Positions 27,090-35,155 of a stretch of DNA of 64,000 nt are shown here, in pieces. The position numbers were made by a program, and so were the translations under genes. The notes below the pieces were generated by a model. The model was not told the DNA's origin, did no database searches, and was given only the letters and a program-made list of their open reading frames with translations. How positions within the stretch are numbered: position 1 is the stretch's first letter; every line of letters starts with the position of its first letter. Where the stretch lies: the NCBI RefSeq assembly GCF_036416795.1, contig NZ_CP143867.1, forward strand, positions 186,001-250,000, read 5' to 3'. The DNA is from Bacteroides sp. MSB163 (GTDB lineage Bacteria; Bacteroidota; Bacteroidia; Bacteroidales; Bacteroidaceae).

Positions 27090-27653
27090 TTATTCCCGGA
27101 TAATTTTTATAACACCACCCTTATCCAGTTTTATGATACTAGATGGTTTTGGATGTCCCATTTCTTCCCGTCGATAGCCCACTACGTAATCGACCATGGA
27201 CTTAAGTTCTTCTGTGATCTCACTGTAATTTGCCGGCGAAGGTTGTCCGCTGATATTGGCCGATGTAGAAACAATCGCCTTACGGAACTGTTGACAAAGC
27301 CGTTTTGAGAATTCTTCATTCGTTACCCGGATACCCACGCTACCATCTTCGGCAATCAGGTTAGGTGCCAGGTTTCGCGCACCGGAGTAGATGATCGTCA
27401 ACGGTTTATCTGCCACTTCAATCAAATCCCATGCCACTTCAGGCACATCCTGCACATAGAAGTCTACCTTTACAGGAGAATCTACCAATACAAGCATCGC
27501 CTTACTGTCCGAGCGCTGCTTAATCTCATACACACGCCGCACAGCTTCTTCGTTGGTGGCGTCACAACCTATTCCCCAAATGGTGTCGGTGGGGTACAGA
27601 ATGACTCCGCCTTCGTTCATCACTTGACAGGCTTTTTTAATATCTTCTATCAT
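27090..27653 (-). CDS. tsaC: L-threonylcarbamoyladenylate synthase (Sua5/YrdC/TsaC)
   Basis: This 187-residue YrdC-domain protein makes threonylcarbamoyl-AMP for the t6A37 modification of ANN-decoding tRNAs. It has GGVILYPTDTIWGIGCDA, KAMLVLVDSP, KPLTIIYSG, GSVGIRVT and IVSTSANISGQPS. I chose ATG at 27,653. An upstream GTG at 27,683 would lie before the start point predicted from the -7 box at 27,685-27,692, so it cannot be used from that promoter. Confidence 0.95.
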   Translation of the reverse strand: MIEDIKKACQVMNEGGVILYPTDTIWGIGCDATNEEAVRRVYEIKQRSDSKAMLVLVDSPVKVDFYVQDVPEVAWDLIEVADKPLTIIYSGARNLAPNLIAEDGSVGIRVTNEEFSKRLCQQFRKAIVSTSANISGQPSPANYSEITEELKSMVDYVVGYRREEMGHPKPSSIIKLDKGGVIKIIRE

Positions 27654-27684
27654 TTCTTGGTGTATAAATACAGTGATTAACACG

Positions 27685-27692
27685 CAAAAGTA
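27685..27692 (-). promoter_or_regulatory. -7 box (TACTTTTG) of the tsaC unit
   Basis: The minus strand reads TACTTTTGCG, a TAnnTTTG match. Only one base separates it from the plus-strand box at 27,694-27,701, so the two divergent promoters are back to back and could not be occupied together. Confidence 0.55.
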
Positions 27693-27693
27693 C

Positions 27694-27701
27694 TATTTTT
27701 G
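27694..27701 (+). promoter_or_regulatory. -7 box (TATTTTTG) of the thioesterase gene
   Basis: The plus strand reads TATTTTTGC, a TAnnTTTG match, 32 bp before the ATG at 27,734. It is paired with the divergent tsaC box. Confidence 0.5.
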
Positions 27702-27733
27702 CACGGATTAATAGAAAAGTTTAAGAGAAAACA

Positions 27734-28168
27734 ATGGAAGAAATTCAATTTAACCACACCCTGCCCATACAACTACGATTTAATGATGTCGATAAGTTCG
27801 GCCATGTGAACAATACGGTTTATTTCTCTTTCTATGATTTGGGAAAAACCGAGTATTTTGCCTCCGTATGTCCGGACGTCGATTGGGAGAAAGACGGCAT
27901 TGTCGTCGTACACATAGAAGCGAACTTCCTTGCACAGATTTATGGCTCGGATCATATCGCAGTACAAACTGCCGTTACTGAAATCGGCACCAAAAGTTTT
28001 CACCTCGCCCAGCGGGTGATTGATACGGAAACACAGGAGATCAAGTGCATATGTACCTCTGTGATGGTAACTTTTGATTTAGAAAAACATGAATCTAAAC
28101 CTCTGGAAGAAGAATGGATTCAGGCAATCTGTAAATACGAAGGAAGGGATTTGAGAAAGAAAAAATAA
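27734..28168 (+). CDS. acyl-CoA thioesterase, 4HBT hotdog fold
   Basis: This 144-residue protein of the YbgC/4-hydroxybenzoyl-CoA thioesterase type has RFNDVDKFGHVNNTVYFSFYD. In this motif the Asp and the HVNN turn form the active site. A long helix and the strands IVVVHIEANFLAQIYG and CTSVMVTFDLEKH follow. It hydrolyses an acyl-CoA thioester; the chain specificity is not visible. It is monocistronic, with a promoter in the divergent gap and a strong terminator behind it. Confidence 0.9.
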   Translation: MEEIQFNHTLPIQLRFNDVDKFGHVNNTVYFSFYDLGKTEYFASVCPDVDWEKDGIVVVHIEANFLAQIYGSDHIAVQTAVTEIGTKSFHLAQRVIDTETQEIKCICTSVMVTFDLEKHESKPLEEEWIQAICKYEGRDLRKKK

Positions 28169-28194
28169 AAACAAATATAGTAAAATACAAGAAG

Positions 28195-28252
28195 TCCCCT
28201 TTCACTGCACTATTCCTTTATCCATAAAGGCTGCATGTAAAGGGGATTTTTC
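28195..28252 (+). terminator. rho-independent terminator of the thioesterase gene
   Basis: The outer stem TCCCCTTT...AAAGGGGA encloses a smaller TGCA/TGCA and CCTTTA/TAAAGG stem and is followed by TTTTTC. It starts 27 bp after the stop codon. Confidence 0.75.
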
Positions 28253-29123
28253 ACATACAAACATCGTTTTTCGATTTTCAAAAAAGCACTATTAGTCAAG
28301 CCAGTACAATTTATAGATTTGGATAATACCAATACCATTTTTAATATATACCAAAATCGTAAATCAAATATCAAAACAAAAGATTCATCACGCAAAACTC
28401 TTTTTATCAAAAAGTCATTAAATCATCCACTTTACATAACACAGAAACACTTTTTCCCTATTATCACAAACAAGCACATTGAGCAAATAAGCTCTTCCGG
28501 GAAAAGGTATCTTTCTTTTTTAACATTTAGACCACCTATTTTAAGTAAACATACAATCCATTTATCCCAAATAGCTCATCTGTTTACTCCAAATACAGGG
28601 TTTCTCTCTCCTAAAAAAACGATTTTTACTATTATGGCTACACCCTTTTGGTTAAAAGGTGACACCCTTTGCCCAAAAGGGTATAGCCATCTTCCATTAA
28701 GGGTGTAGCCTCACTGAAAAACAGATAGAATCCTTTCTATCTTGAAGTAAACCTCCGACCAAACAATAAAACCATTTTTTAACCATACTCAGAAAAATAC
28801 AATCATTATATAGCAAAGAATCCCATTACCCCTGCAAATAGATTCCATTCAAGGCTTCTTAGTGTCATTTTAAACTTTACCTATTCATATATCCTTGCGT
28901 TTTTTTCATGTATCCAAGCATCATTCCACAAAGAAAGAAATGTCAGAGAATAGAATTATCATTTTGCCATTTGGTATTCCTATCTTTTCTCTAACTGGTT
29001 TTTACTTCACACGACTATTTCCGTATATTCCTGGGAGGGTTTATGAATATACAAGAAATAGCTGCACATTTTACTACAGCAAGTTTAATCCTCGTATGTA
29101 GCCTTTATCTGCCTCTTTTTTCA
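28253..29123. other. gene-free AT-rich stretch
   Basis: These 870 bp hold open frames on both strands, for example 28,319-28,708, but none has a plausible protein sequence. The only structure I see is the palindromic array at 28,636-28,710. The DNA is AT-rich with many poly-A/T runs. It may contain a decayed gene that I cannot identify. Confidence 0.5.
28636..28710. repeat. palindromic array with exact 22-bp period, locus 1
   Basis: Units begin with GG at 28,636, 28,658, 28,680 and 28,702 and read GGCTACACCC, GGTGACACCC, GGTATAGCCA and GGTGTAGCCT. Each unit is partly self-complementary (CCCTTTT...AAAAGG). The first and last units form a 12-bp inverted pair GGCTACACCCTT/AAGGGTGTAGCC. Confidence 0.75.
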
Positions 29124-29131
29124 TAAATTTG
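29124..29131 (+). promoter_or_regulatory. -7 box (TAAATTTG) of clpS-clpA-aat
   Basis: The plus strand reads TAAATTTGC, a match to TAnnTTTG. The box ends only 8 bp before the clpS ATG, so a transcript from it would be leaderless or nearly so. Confidence 0.5.
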
Positions 29132-29139
29132 CCCCCATT

Positions 29140-29448
29140 ATGGAACAGCAACAATCATCTTTCAAAGAAAAGGAACGTACAGACCTGCGCGAACCGCAGC
29201 ACTTCAAGGTGATCATCTATAACGATGACTTCACCACGATGGAGTTTGTCGTCAAGATACTTACCACCGTATTCTTTAAATCGGCAGCAGAAGCGGAAAT
29301 GCTGATGTTACAGGTACACAAAAGTCAATCAGCAGTGGTGGGCATCTATACATACGACATTGCACAATCGAAGGTACAGAAAGCCACCCGCATGGCACGC
29401 GAAGAGAATTTTCCACTCCGGCTCACCATTGCACCGGAAGAAGAATAA
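29140..29448 (+). CDS. clpS: ATP-dependent Clp protease adaptor ClpS
   Basis: This 102-residue adaptor binds N-terminal degradation signals and hands them to ClpA. It has the ClpS core FKVIIYNDDFTTMEFVVKIL, where the NDD and the TTMEFV helix form the N-degron pocket. VHKSQSAVVGIYTYDIA follows, with the conserved His, and a final LRLTIAPEE strand. The disordered N-terminus (about 20 residues) is normal. It is followed after 16 bp by clpA and then aat, which completes the pathway. Confidence 0.96.
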   Translation: MEQQQSSFKEKERTDLREPQHFKVIIYNDDFTTMEFVVKILTTVFFKSAAEAEMLMLQVHKSQSAVVGIYTYDIAQSKVQKATRMAREENFPLRLTIAPEEE

Positions 29449-29464
29449 AAATTAGGAGAAAATT

Positions 29465-31693
29465 ATGGATATACAAAATACAGTGCATGTGAACAACGCA
29501 TTCACCTTTGCACAAAAAAAGGCGATATCGTATCGCCATGAATTTATTACACCTGAGCATTTGCTGAGTGCATTTCTGGAACAGAGTCCCTTTGCCAGTG
29601 CCTTAAATATATGTTTCTACGATACCCAAGAACTTGCTTTCTCTTTAGAGAATTATTTCACGGAAGAACTGGAAAGCGTTCCCGCAGACATGGATTATGA
29701 ACTGGAAGTTTCAACCCAGCTCAACGAACTGATACAACATGCCTATCTGATGATAGACTATTCAAGTGCTGAAGCATTGAACGTCCCCCATTTAGTGCAA
29801 AGCATGCTTCAGCTCAAAGACTCCTGGGCATGCCATATTCTGAAAGAAACTCTTGAAGAAGATCTACCCGAATTTATCAGCCAACTCATCTCCCGATATG
29901 AAGAAGTGGAGGAAGAAGACGATCTGCAAACCTCTCCACAGGAAAAAAGCGAACCCTGGCGAAGCTTTGTAACTTGTCTGAATGACTGTCTGCAAGACCA
30001 TAATCCACTCATCGGACGGAAAGCTGAACTGGAACGAACCATCCAGGTGCTCTGTCGCAAAGAGAAAAACAATCCGCTACATGTAGGCGAACCGGGTGTT
30101 GGCAAAACCTCCCTCGCTTACGGACTCGCTGCCCGCATCGAAGCACGTGAGGTCCCCGAACGACTCCTCGACTGCTGTATCTATGAACTGGATTTAGGTA
30201 CTCTACTGGCAGGTACGCAATACCGGGGTGACTTTGAAAAACGCCTGAAAACCATTATGGAAGGTGTCCGCAATGAAGGACGTGCCATCATCTATATCGA
30301 CGAGATACACAATCTGATAGGTGCCGGACGTACAGGAAACGGTTCCATGGATGCATCCAATATGCTGAAACCTTATCTGGAAAGCGGAGACATCCGTTTC
30401 ATCGGCTCTACCACATACGAGGAATACAACCGTTACTTTGCCCGCAGCAAAGGGTTGGTGCGTCGCTTCCAACAAATTGACATACTTGAACCGAGCATTG
30501 AGGAAACCATCCATATCGTAGAAGGTCTGAAAGAAAAATATGAAGAATTTCATGGAGTAACCTACCAACCTGATGTAATCCCCTACGCCGTCAAAGCGAG
30601 TGTCCGCTATATCAGCGACCGCTTTCTGCCCGACAAGGCTATCGACCTGGTGGACGAAGCAGGAGCTTACCGCGAAATTCATCCTATACCTTCCGGAGAA
30701 CAAATTGTGGACAAGACATTGATAACCGATGTACTCGCCCGCATCTGCAAAGTAGATGCACTCGCCATGAAAGAAGAAGATACCACCTCACTGGAAACTT
30801 TGCATGCACGTATCAGTGCCCAAATTTACGGCCAGGAAGAGGCAGTACGCCAGGTGGTGGAAGCCGTACAAATGTCCAAAGCCGGGCTGCTGGATGAAAA
30901 CAAACCGCTGGCAAGCCTGCTCTTCGTCGGTCCTACCGGAGTAGGTAAAACTGAAGTAGCCAAAGTGCTGGCCTCCGAACTGGGTATTTCCCTACAACGT
31001 TTCGATATGAGCGAATACACCGAGAAGCATACCGTAGCCAAATTAATCGGTTCACCCGCCGGATATGTAGGCTATGAAGACGGTGGTTTATTAACCGACG
31101 CCATCCGCAAAACCCCCAACTGCGTACTGCTGCTTGATGAAATTGAGAAAGCCCATCCCGATGTGTTCAATATTCTGCTACAAGTAATGGACTATGCTGT
31201 TCTTACGGATAATAAGGGACGAAAAGCCGACTGCCGCCACGTTGTACTTATCATGACCTCAAATGCCGGTGCACAATTTGCCCGTCAGGCATCTATTGGA
31301 TTCAGCAGTCAGATTACAGCCGGGGAAGCCATGTTGAAACAGGTCAAGAAGACCTTCAAGCCGGAGTTTATCAACCGTCTGTCCGCTACTGTCATCTTCC
31401 ACGATATGAGTCGGGAAATGGCCTCACTTATCCTCGACAAGAAGCTTGGGGAACTGAGCGGCAAGCTTGCCGCACGCCAGATAGAGATGGAATTGAGTCC
31501 GGAAGCCCGCAACTGGTTATTGCAACGTGGATTCCTGCCCGAATATGGCGCCCGCGAAATGGACCGTGTGATAGCTTCGCATCTGAAACCACTCCTGATG
31601 CGCGAAATCTTATTCGGTTCCTTAAAATCCGGTGGTAAAACTTACATACGGGTAGACAAAGATCAGTTAGTCCTACAACTCTCTACAAAGTAA
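29465..31693 (+). CDS. clpA: ATP-dependent Clp protease ATP-binding subunit ClpA
   Basis: This 742-residue AAA+ unfoldase has a double Clp-N domain (1-150), D1 with Walker A GEPGVGKT (208-215) and Walker B IIYIDEIHNL, and D2 with GPTGVGKT (489-496) and LLLDEIEKAH. The IGF tripeptide in QASIGFSSQ is the loop that docks ClpP. The length matches ClpA rather than ClpB, and no coiled-coil middle domain is present. It unfolds substrates delivered by ClpS for ClpP, whose gene is not in this window. Confidence 0.96.
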   Translation: MDIQNTVHVNNAFTFAQKKAISYRHEFITPEHLLSAFLEQSPFASALNICFYDTQELAFSLENYFTEELESVPADMDYELEVSTQLNELIQHAYLMIDYSSAEALNVPHLVQSMLQLKDSWACHILKETLEEDLPEFISQLISRYEEVEEEDDLQTSPQEKSEPWRSFVTCLNDCLQDHNPLIGRKAELERTIQVLCRKEKNNPLHVGEPGVGKTSLAYGLAARIEAREVPERLLDCCIYELDLGTLLAGTQYRGDFEKRLKTIMEGVRNEGRAIIYIDEIHNLIGAGRTGNGSMDASNMLKPYLESGDIRFIGSTTYEEYNRYFARSKGLVRRFQQIDILEPSIEETIHIVEGLKEKYEEFHGVTYQPDVIPYAVKASVRYISDRFLPDKAIDLVDEAGAYREIHPIPSGEQIVDKTLITDVLARICKVDALAMKEEDTTSLETLHARISAQIYGQEEAVRQVVEAVQMSKAGLLDENKPLASLLFVGPTGVGKTEVAKVLASELGISLQRFDMSEYTEKHTVAKLIGSPAGYVGYEDGGLLTDAIRKTPNCVLLLDEIEKAHPDVFNILLQVMDYAVLTDNKGRKADCRHVVLIMTSNAGAQFARQASIGFSSQITAGEAMLKQVKKTFKPEFINRLSATVIFHDMSREMASLILDKKLGELSGKLAARQIEMELSPEARNWLLQRGFLPEYGAREMDRVIASHLKPLLMREILFGSLKSGGKTYIRVDKDQLVLQLSTK

Positions 31694-31697
31694 TATT

Positions 31698-32336
31698 ATG
31701 GTCTTTGCACTAACTGACGAAATTACATTTCCCGATCCGCGCTACGGCGATCCGGACGGATTGCTGGCAGTAGGCGGTGACCTGTCGACCGACCGCCTCA
31801 TCCTGGCTTACTCTAACGGGATATTTCCCTGGTACACTTTTCAGGAGGGAATGATACAATGGTGGTGCCCGCTGGAACGCTTCGTCATTTTCCCCGACGA
31901 AATCCATATCTCCCACTCCATGCGGACGCTCATAAACAAAGGGAAGTACGATGTCACCATCAATCAGGCTTTCGATGAAGTCATCCGTAAGTGTGGAGAA
32001 CTGAGGATGGATATGGAAGGCGCCTGGCTCGGTCCGGAGATGATAGAGGCTTATACACTTCTGCATGAACAGGGCTTTGCCGCCAGCGTGGAAATATGGG
32101 AAGGGGAACAGTTAGTAGGCGGACTCTATGGAGTCACTTTGGGGCGCTGCTTTTTCGGTGAGAGTATGTTTTCACTGGTTCCGAGTGCATCCAAGTTAGC
32201 CCTCATCCACCTGGCACAATTCTTCGGAGAGCATGGCGGCGTACTGATAGACTGCCAGTTCGAAACTCCCCATCTGAAATCAATGGGAGGAAGATATATC
32301 AGCTACGAAGAATACATGGAGCTTTTGCAATCATAG
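31698..32336 (+). CDS. aat: leucyl/phenylalanyl-tRNA--protein transferase
   Basis: This 212-residue enzyme adds Leu or Phe from aminoacyl-tRNA to N-terminal Lys or Arg and so creates N-degrons. It has FPDPRYGDPDGLLAVGGDLS, LAYSNGIFPWY, WWCPLERFVIFP, GAWLGPEMIEAY, EIWEGEQLVGGLYGVTLGR, FFGESMFS and DCQFETPHLKSMGG, all family hallmarks. It begins 4 bp after clpA. Together clpS, clpA and aat form a complete N-degron operon apart from clpP. Confidence 0.97.
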   Translation: MVFALTDEITFPDPRYGDPDGLLAVGGDLSTDRLILAYSNGIFPWYTFQEGMIQWWCPLERFVIFPDEIHISHSMRTLINKGKYDVTINQAFDEVIRKCGELRMDMEGAWLGPEMIEAYTLLHEQGFAASVEIWEGEQLVGGLYGVTLGRCFFGESMFSLVPSASKLALIHLAQFFGEHGGVLIDCQFETPHLKSMGGRYISYEEYMELLQS

Positions 32337-32349
32337 CCACCTCCGCTGA

Positions 32350-33114
32350 TCACACCAGCGTAAATTGCAAGTGCTCATCCGTACTGCGCCCTTCATCGTA
32401 TGCGAAACCCTCCCACGTAAACGCTTTCAAGTCTTCGGAATTTTCAATGCGATTTTTAATAATATAGCGTAGCATTTCTCCGCGGCACATCTTGGCATAT
32501 ATCACAATTGTCTTTAGTTGCCCGCCTTTCCATACCTGGAATTCAGGAGTAATGACACGGACTTCTTCTTCTACCCGCTTCCAGTCGAACAGATCTCTCA
32601 TCTCACCACTGGCAAGATTAACGAGTATGCCACCCTGCCGTTTGATATCCGCTATAAAATAATCCGTCAGCAAAGGTTTCCAGTAATCAAACATAGTCAT
32701 CCCTCCCCTTTCGGGCAAGCGTACATCTCCTTCCATACGATAAGGCTTTATCCCATCCAGCGGACGAAGCAGTCCGTACAGAAAGGAAGTGATGCGCATG
32801 TGTTCCTGAGCGTAACGAAAATCATCTTCGGAAAAATCTTTCGGTACTATACGTTTGAACACCGCACCGGTATAGGCACAGATAGCGGGCATCGCAGAAT
32901 TTGCCTCCGAAAAGAAATCCTGATAGCGCAGATAATTCTCAGCGGCAATCTTGGAATTTATACGTAGCAGACGTTCCAGGTCAGCAGCTGAAAATTGCCC
33001 CATATCCAAGGCATTCTGCACTGCCTCCGCCTGAAAGTACGGAACAGTTATTTCAGGGACTCCTACAGATGTGCGTGCCGTCATCGTTTTGGCACAAGAG
33101 ATGAATGTCAACAT
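32350..33114 (-). CDS. yaaA: peroxide stress protein YaaA family
   Basis: This 254-residue protein of the YaaA/DUF328 family shows the start MLTFISCAKTM, YTGAVFKRI, YGLLRPLDGIKPYRMEGD, LVNLASGEM and AFTWEGFAYDEGRS. YaaA limits free iron during peroxide stress in E. coli. The open frame continues 97 codons further upstream, but that extension has no homologous character. ATG at 33,114 is preceded by a TATCTTTG box at 33,140-33,147, so I start there. It is convergent with aat and divergent from recJ. Confidence 0.93.
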   Translation of the reverse strand: MLTFISCAKTMTARTSVGVPEITVPYFQAEAVQNALDMGQFSAADLERLLRINSKIAAENYLRYQDFFSEANSAMPAICAYTGAVFKRIVPKDFSEDDFRYAQEHMRITSFLYGLLRPLDGIKPYRMEGDVRLPERGGMTMFDYWKPLLTDYFIADIKRQGGILVNLASGEMRDLFDWKRVEEEVRVITPEFQVWKGGQLKTIVIYAKMCRGEMLRYIIKNRIENSEDLKAFTWEGFAYDEGRSTDEHLQFTLV

Positions 33115-33139
33115 ATCACGTTCAAAGTTTTTTGGGAAA

Positions 33140-33147
33140 CAAAGATA
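33140..33147 (-). promoter_or_regulatory. -7 box (TATCTTTG) of yaaA
   Basis: The minus strand reads TATCTTTGTT, a TAnnTTTG match, 26 bp before the chosen yaaA ATG. It supports the short start over the 97-codon extension. Confidence 0.5.
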
Positions 33148-33336
33148 ATACAAATCGAATGTAGAACTTTCATGCTCGTATGAAAAAGTTTTGCGCAAAG
33201 TTTTTCCGCATAACCTTCCTCTGTTTCCATACTTTTTCGTACTTTTACGCCTTGTTGGAAAAATACAGGCTTTTCCCGAGAGAAACGAAACCTCTTCCAA
33301 CCACGAGACTGAAAAAAGGAAAAAACAATATATAAA

Positions 33337-35052
33337 ATGACTCACAAATGGAATTATCAACCCATTACACCCGAACAGGCAGAGACAAGCCAAAAGTTGG
33401 CCCAAGAATTAGGGATTAGCCCGATTCTTGGCGGATTATTGGTGCAGCGGGGAATAACGAAGGCACAGGATGCCAAGAAGTTTTTCCGCCCGCAGTTGCC
33501 CGACTTGCACGACCCATTTCTGATGAAAGACATGGATGTGGCCGTGGAGCGCCTTAATAAGGCAATGGGAAAGAAAGAGCGTATTCTGATTTATGGTGAT
33601 TATGATGTAGACGGCACTACCGCAGTGGCACTGGTCTACAAGTTTATTCAACAGTTCTATTCGAACATTGACTATTACATCCCCGACCGCTACAACGAAG
33701 GTTACGGGGTATCTACCAAAGGGGTAGACTATGCCGCAGAAACCGGTGTAGGATTGATTATCGTACTGGATTGCGGCATCAAAGCTGTAGAGGAGATAAC
33801 CTATGCCAAAGAAAAAGGCATTGACTTTATCATCTGCGACCATCATGTGCCCGACGATGTACTTCCACCTGCCGCCGCTATCCTGAACGCCAAGCGTTTA
33901 GATAATACGTATCCTTACGAGCACCTTTCCGGTTGCGGCGTAGGCTTCAAATTCATGCAGGCATTTGCCATCAGCAATGGCATCGAGTTCCATCACCTCA
34001 TTCCACTGCTCGACCTGGTTGCCGTAAGCATCGCTTCGGACATTGTTCCCATCATGGGAGAAAACCGGATACTTGCTTTCCACGGATTGAAGCAGTTGAA
34101 CAGTAATCCCAGCGTAGGTTTGAAAGCGATTATCGACGTATGCGGATTGACAGAAAAGGATATTACCGTCAGCGACATCGTGTTCAAGATAGGCCCGCGC
34201 ATCAATGCCTCCGGACGTATCCAGAACGGAAAAGAGGCCGTCGACCTGCTGACTGAGAAGGATTTCTCCATAGCTTTGGAAAAAGCCAATCAAATCAATC
34301 AATACAACGAAACCCGGAAAGATCTCGATAAGACCATGACCGAGGAAGCCAACCAGATTGTAGCTGATCTGGAAGGACTTGCCGAACGCCGTTCTATCGT
34401 GTTATACAACGAGGATTGGCACAAAGGTGTTATCGGTATCGTTGCCTCCCGCCTGACGGAAATTTATTATCGCCCCGCAGTAGTGCTGACCCGTACGGAT
34501 GATATGGCAACAGGTTCCGCCCGTTCCGTATCCGGCTTTGACGTGTATAAAGCGATTGAATATTGCCGTGATCTGCTGGAAAATTTCGGTGGTCATACCT
34601 ATGCAGCCGGCCTTTCGATGAAAGTAGAGAATGTTCCCGCCTTTACCAAACGCTTCGAGGAATTCGTTTCACAGAACATCCTACCGGAACAGACAAGTGC
34701 GGTCATAAATATCGATGCAGAAATAGATTTCAGGGATATTTCTCCGAAATTCTTTAGTGACCTGAAGAAATTCAATCCTTATGGTCCGGATAATCCGAAA
34801 CCGATATTCTGTACGCATAATGTCTATGATTACGGTACCAGTAAAGTAGTGGGGCGCGATCAAGAGCATATCAAGCTGGAACTGGTAGACAACAAATCGA
34901 ATAATGTAATGAACGGCATCGCCTTCGGACAAAGTTCGCATGTACGTTTCATCAAAACCAAGCGTTCGTTTGATATCTGCTACACCATTGAAGAGAATAC
35001 CCATAAACGGGGCGAGGTACAGTTACAGATAGAGGATATTCAACCTAATTAA
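33337..35052 (+). CDS. recJ: single-stranded-DNA-specific exonuclease RecJ
   Basis: This 571-residue 5'-3' exonuclease has the DHH-family metal motifs DYDVDG (88-93), VLDCGIK and CDHH (167-170). DIVPIMGENR and the DHHA1-type GPRINASGR follow, then FGGHTYAAGLSM and an OB-like C-terminal domain. It works in recombination and mismatch repair and is followed by recQ, its functional partner, after a hairpin repeat. The length is normal. Confidence 0.96.
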   Translation: MTHKWNYQPITPEQAETSQKLAQELGISPILGGLLVQRGITKAQDAKKFFRPQLPDLHDPFLMKDMDVAVERLNKAMGKKERILIYGDYDVDGTTAVALVYKFIQQFYSNIDYYIPDRYNEGYGVSTKGVDYAAETGVGLIIVLDCGIKAVEEITYAKEKGIDFIICDHHVPDDVLPPAAAILNAKRLDNTYPYEHLSGCGVGFKFMQAFAISNGIEFHHLIPLLDLVAVSIASDIVPIMGENRILAFHGLKQLNSNPSVGLKAIIDVCGLTEKDITVSDIVFKIGPRINASGRIQNGKEAVDLLTEKDFSIALEKANQINQYNETRKDLDKTMTEEANQIVADLEGLAERRSIVLYNEDWHKGVIGIVASRLTEIYYRPAVVLTRTDDMATGSARSVSGFDVYKAIEYCRDLLENFGGHTYAAGLSMKVENVPAFTKRFEEFVSQNILPEQTSAVINIDAEIDFRDISPKFFSDLKKFNPYGPDNPKPIFCTHNVYDYGTSKVVGRDQEHIKLELVDNKSNNVMNGIAFGQSSHVRFIKTKRSFDICYTIEENTHKRGEVQLQIEDIQPN

Positions 35053-35152
35053 ATGAAAAATGAAGAGTGAAGAATGAAGAATTACCATGCGGATAATAGC
35101 GCAGCTAATTCTTCATCCTTCACTCTTCATTCTTCGTTTTTCACTCTTCACT
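35051..35152. repeat. long intergenic hairpin, type 'gaagaatgaag', copy 2
   Basis: The left arm (GAAGAGTGAAGAATGAAGAA) and the right arm (TTCTTCATCCTTCACTCTTC) flank a core that on the minus strand reads CTGCGCTATTATCCGCATGG. It begins at the recJ stop and ends just before the recQ ATG. A mistaken recQ start at 35,087 would lie inside it. Confidence 0.75.
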
Positions 35153-35155
35153 TCT

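Noticed and set aside
28319..28708. 129-codon plus-strand frame in the gap before clpS
   Set aside because: It runs through the palindromic array, has no protein-like pattern and no promoter or ribosome site.
28636..28710. Possible CRISPR array at the 22-bp repeat loci
   Set aside because: Units are only 22 bp with 7-bp or no spacers, the units are degenerate, and no cas gene is near.
33115..33405. 97-codon N-terminal extension of yaaA
   Set aside because: The -7 box at 33,140 lies inside it, YaaA proteins start at MLTFISCAK, and the extension would overlap recJ.
35087..35155. Upstream start for recQ
   Set aside because: The extra 23 codons fall in the hairpin repeat; RecQ homology begins at MYKEILKQYWG.
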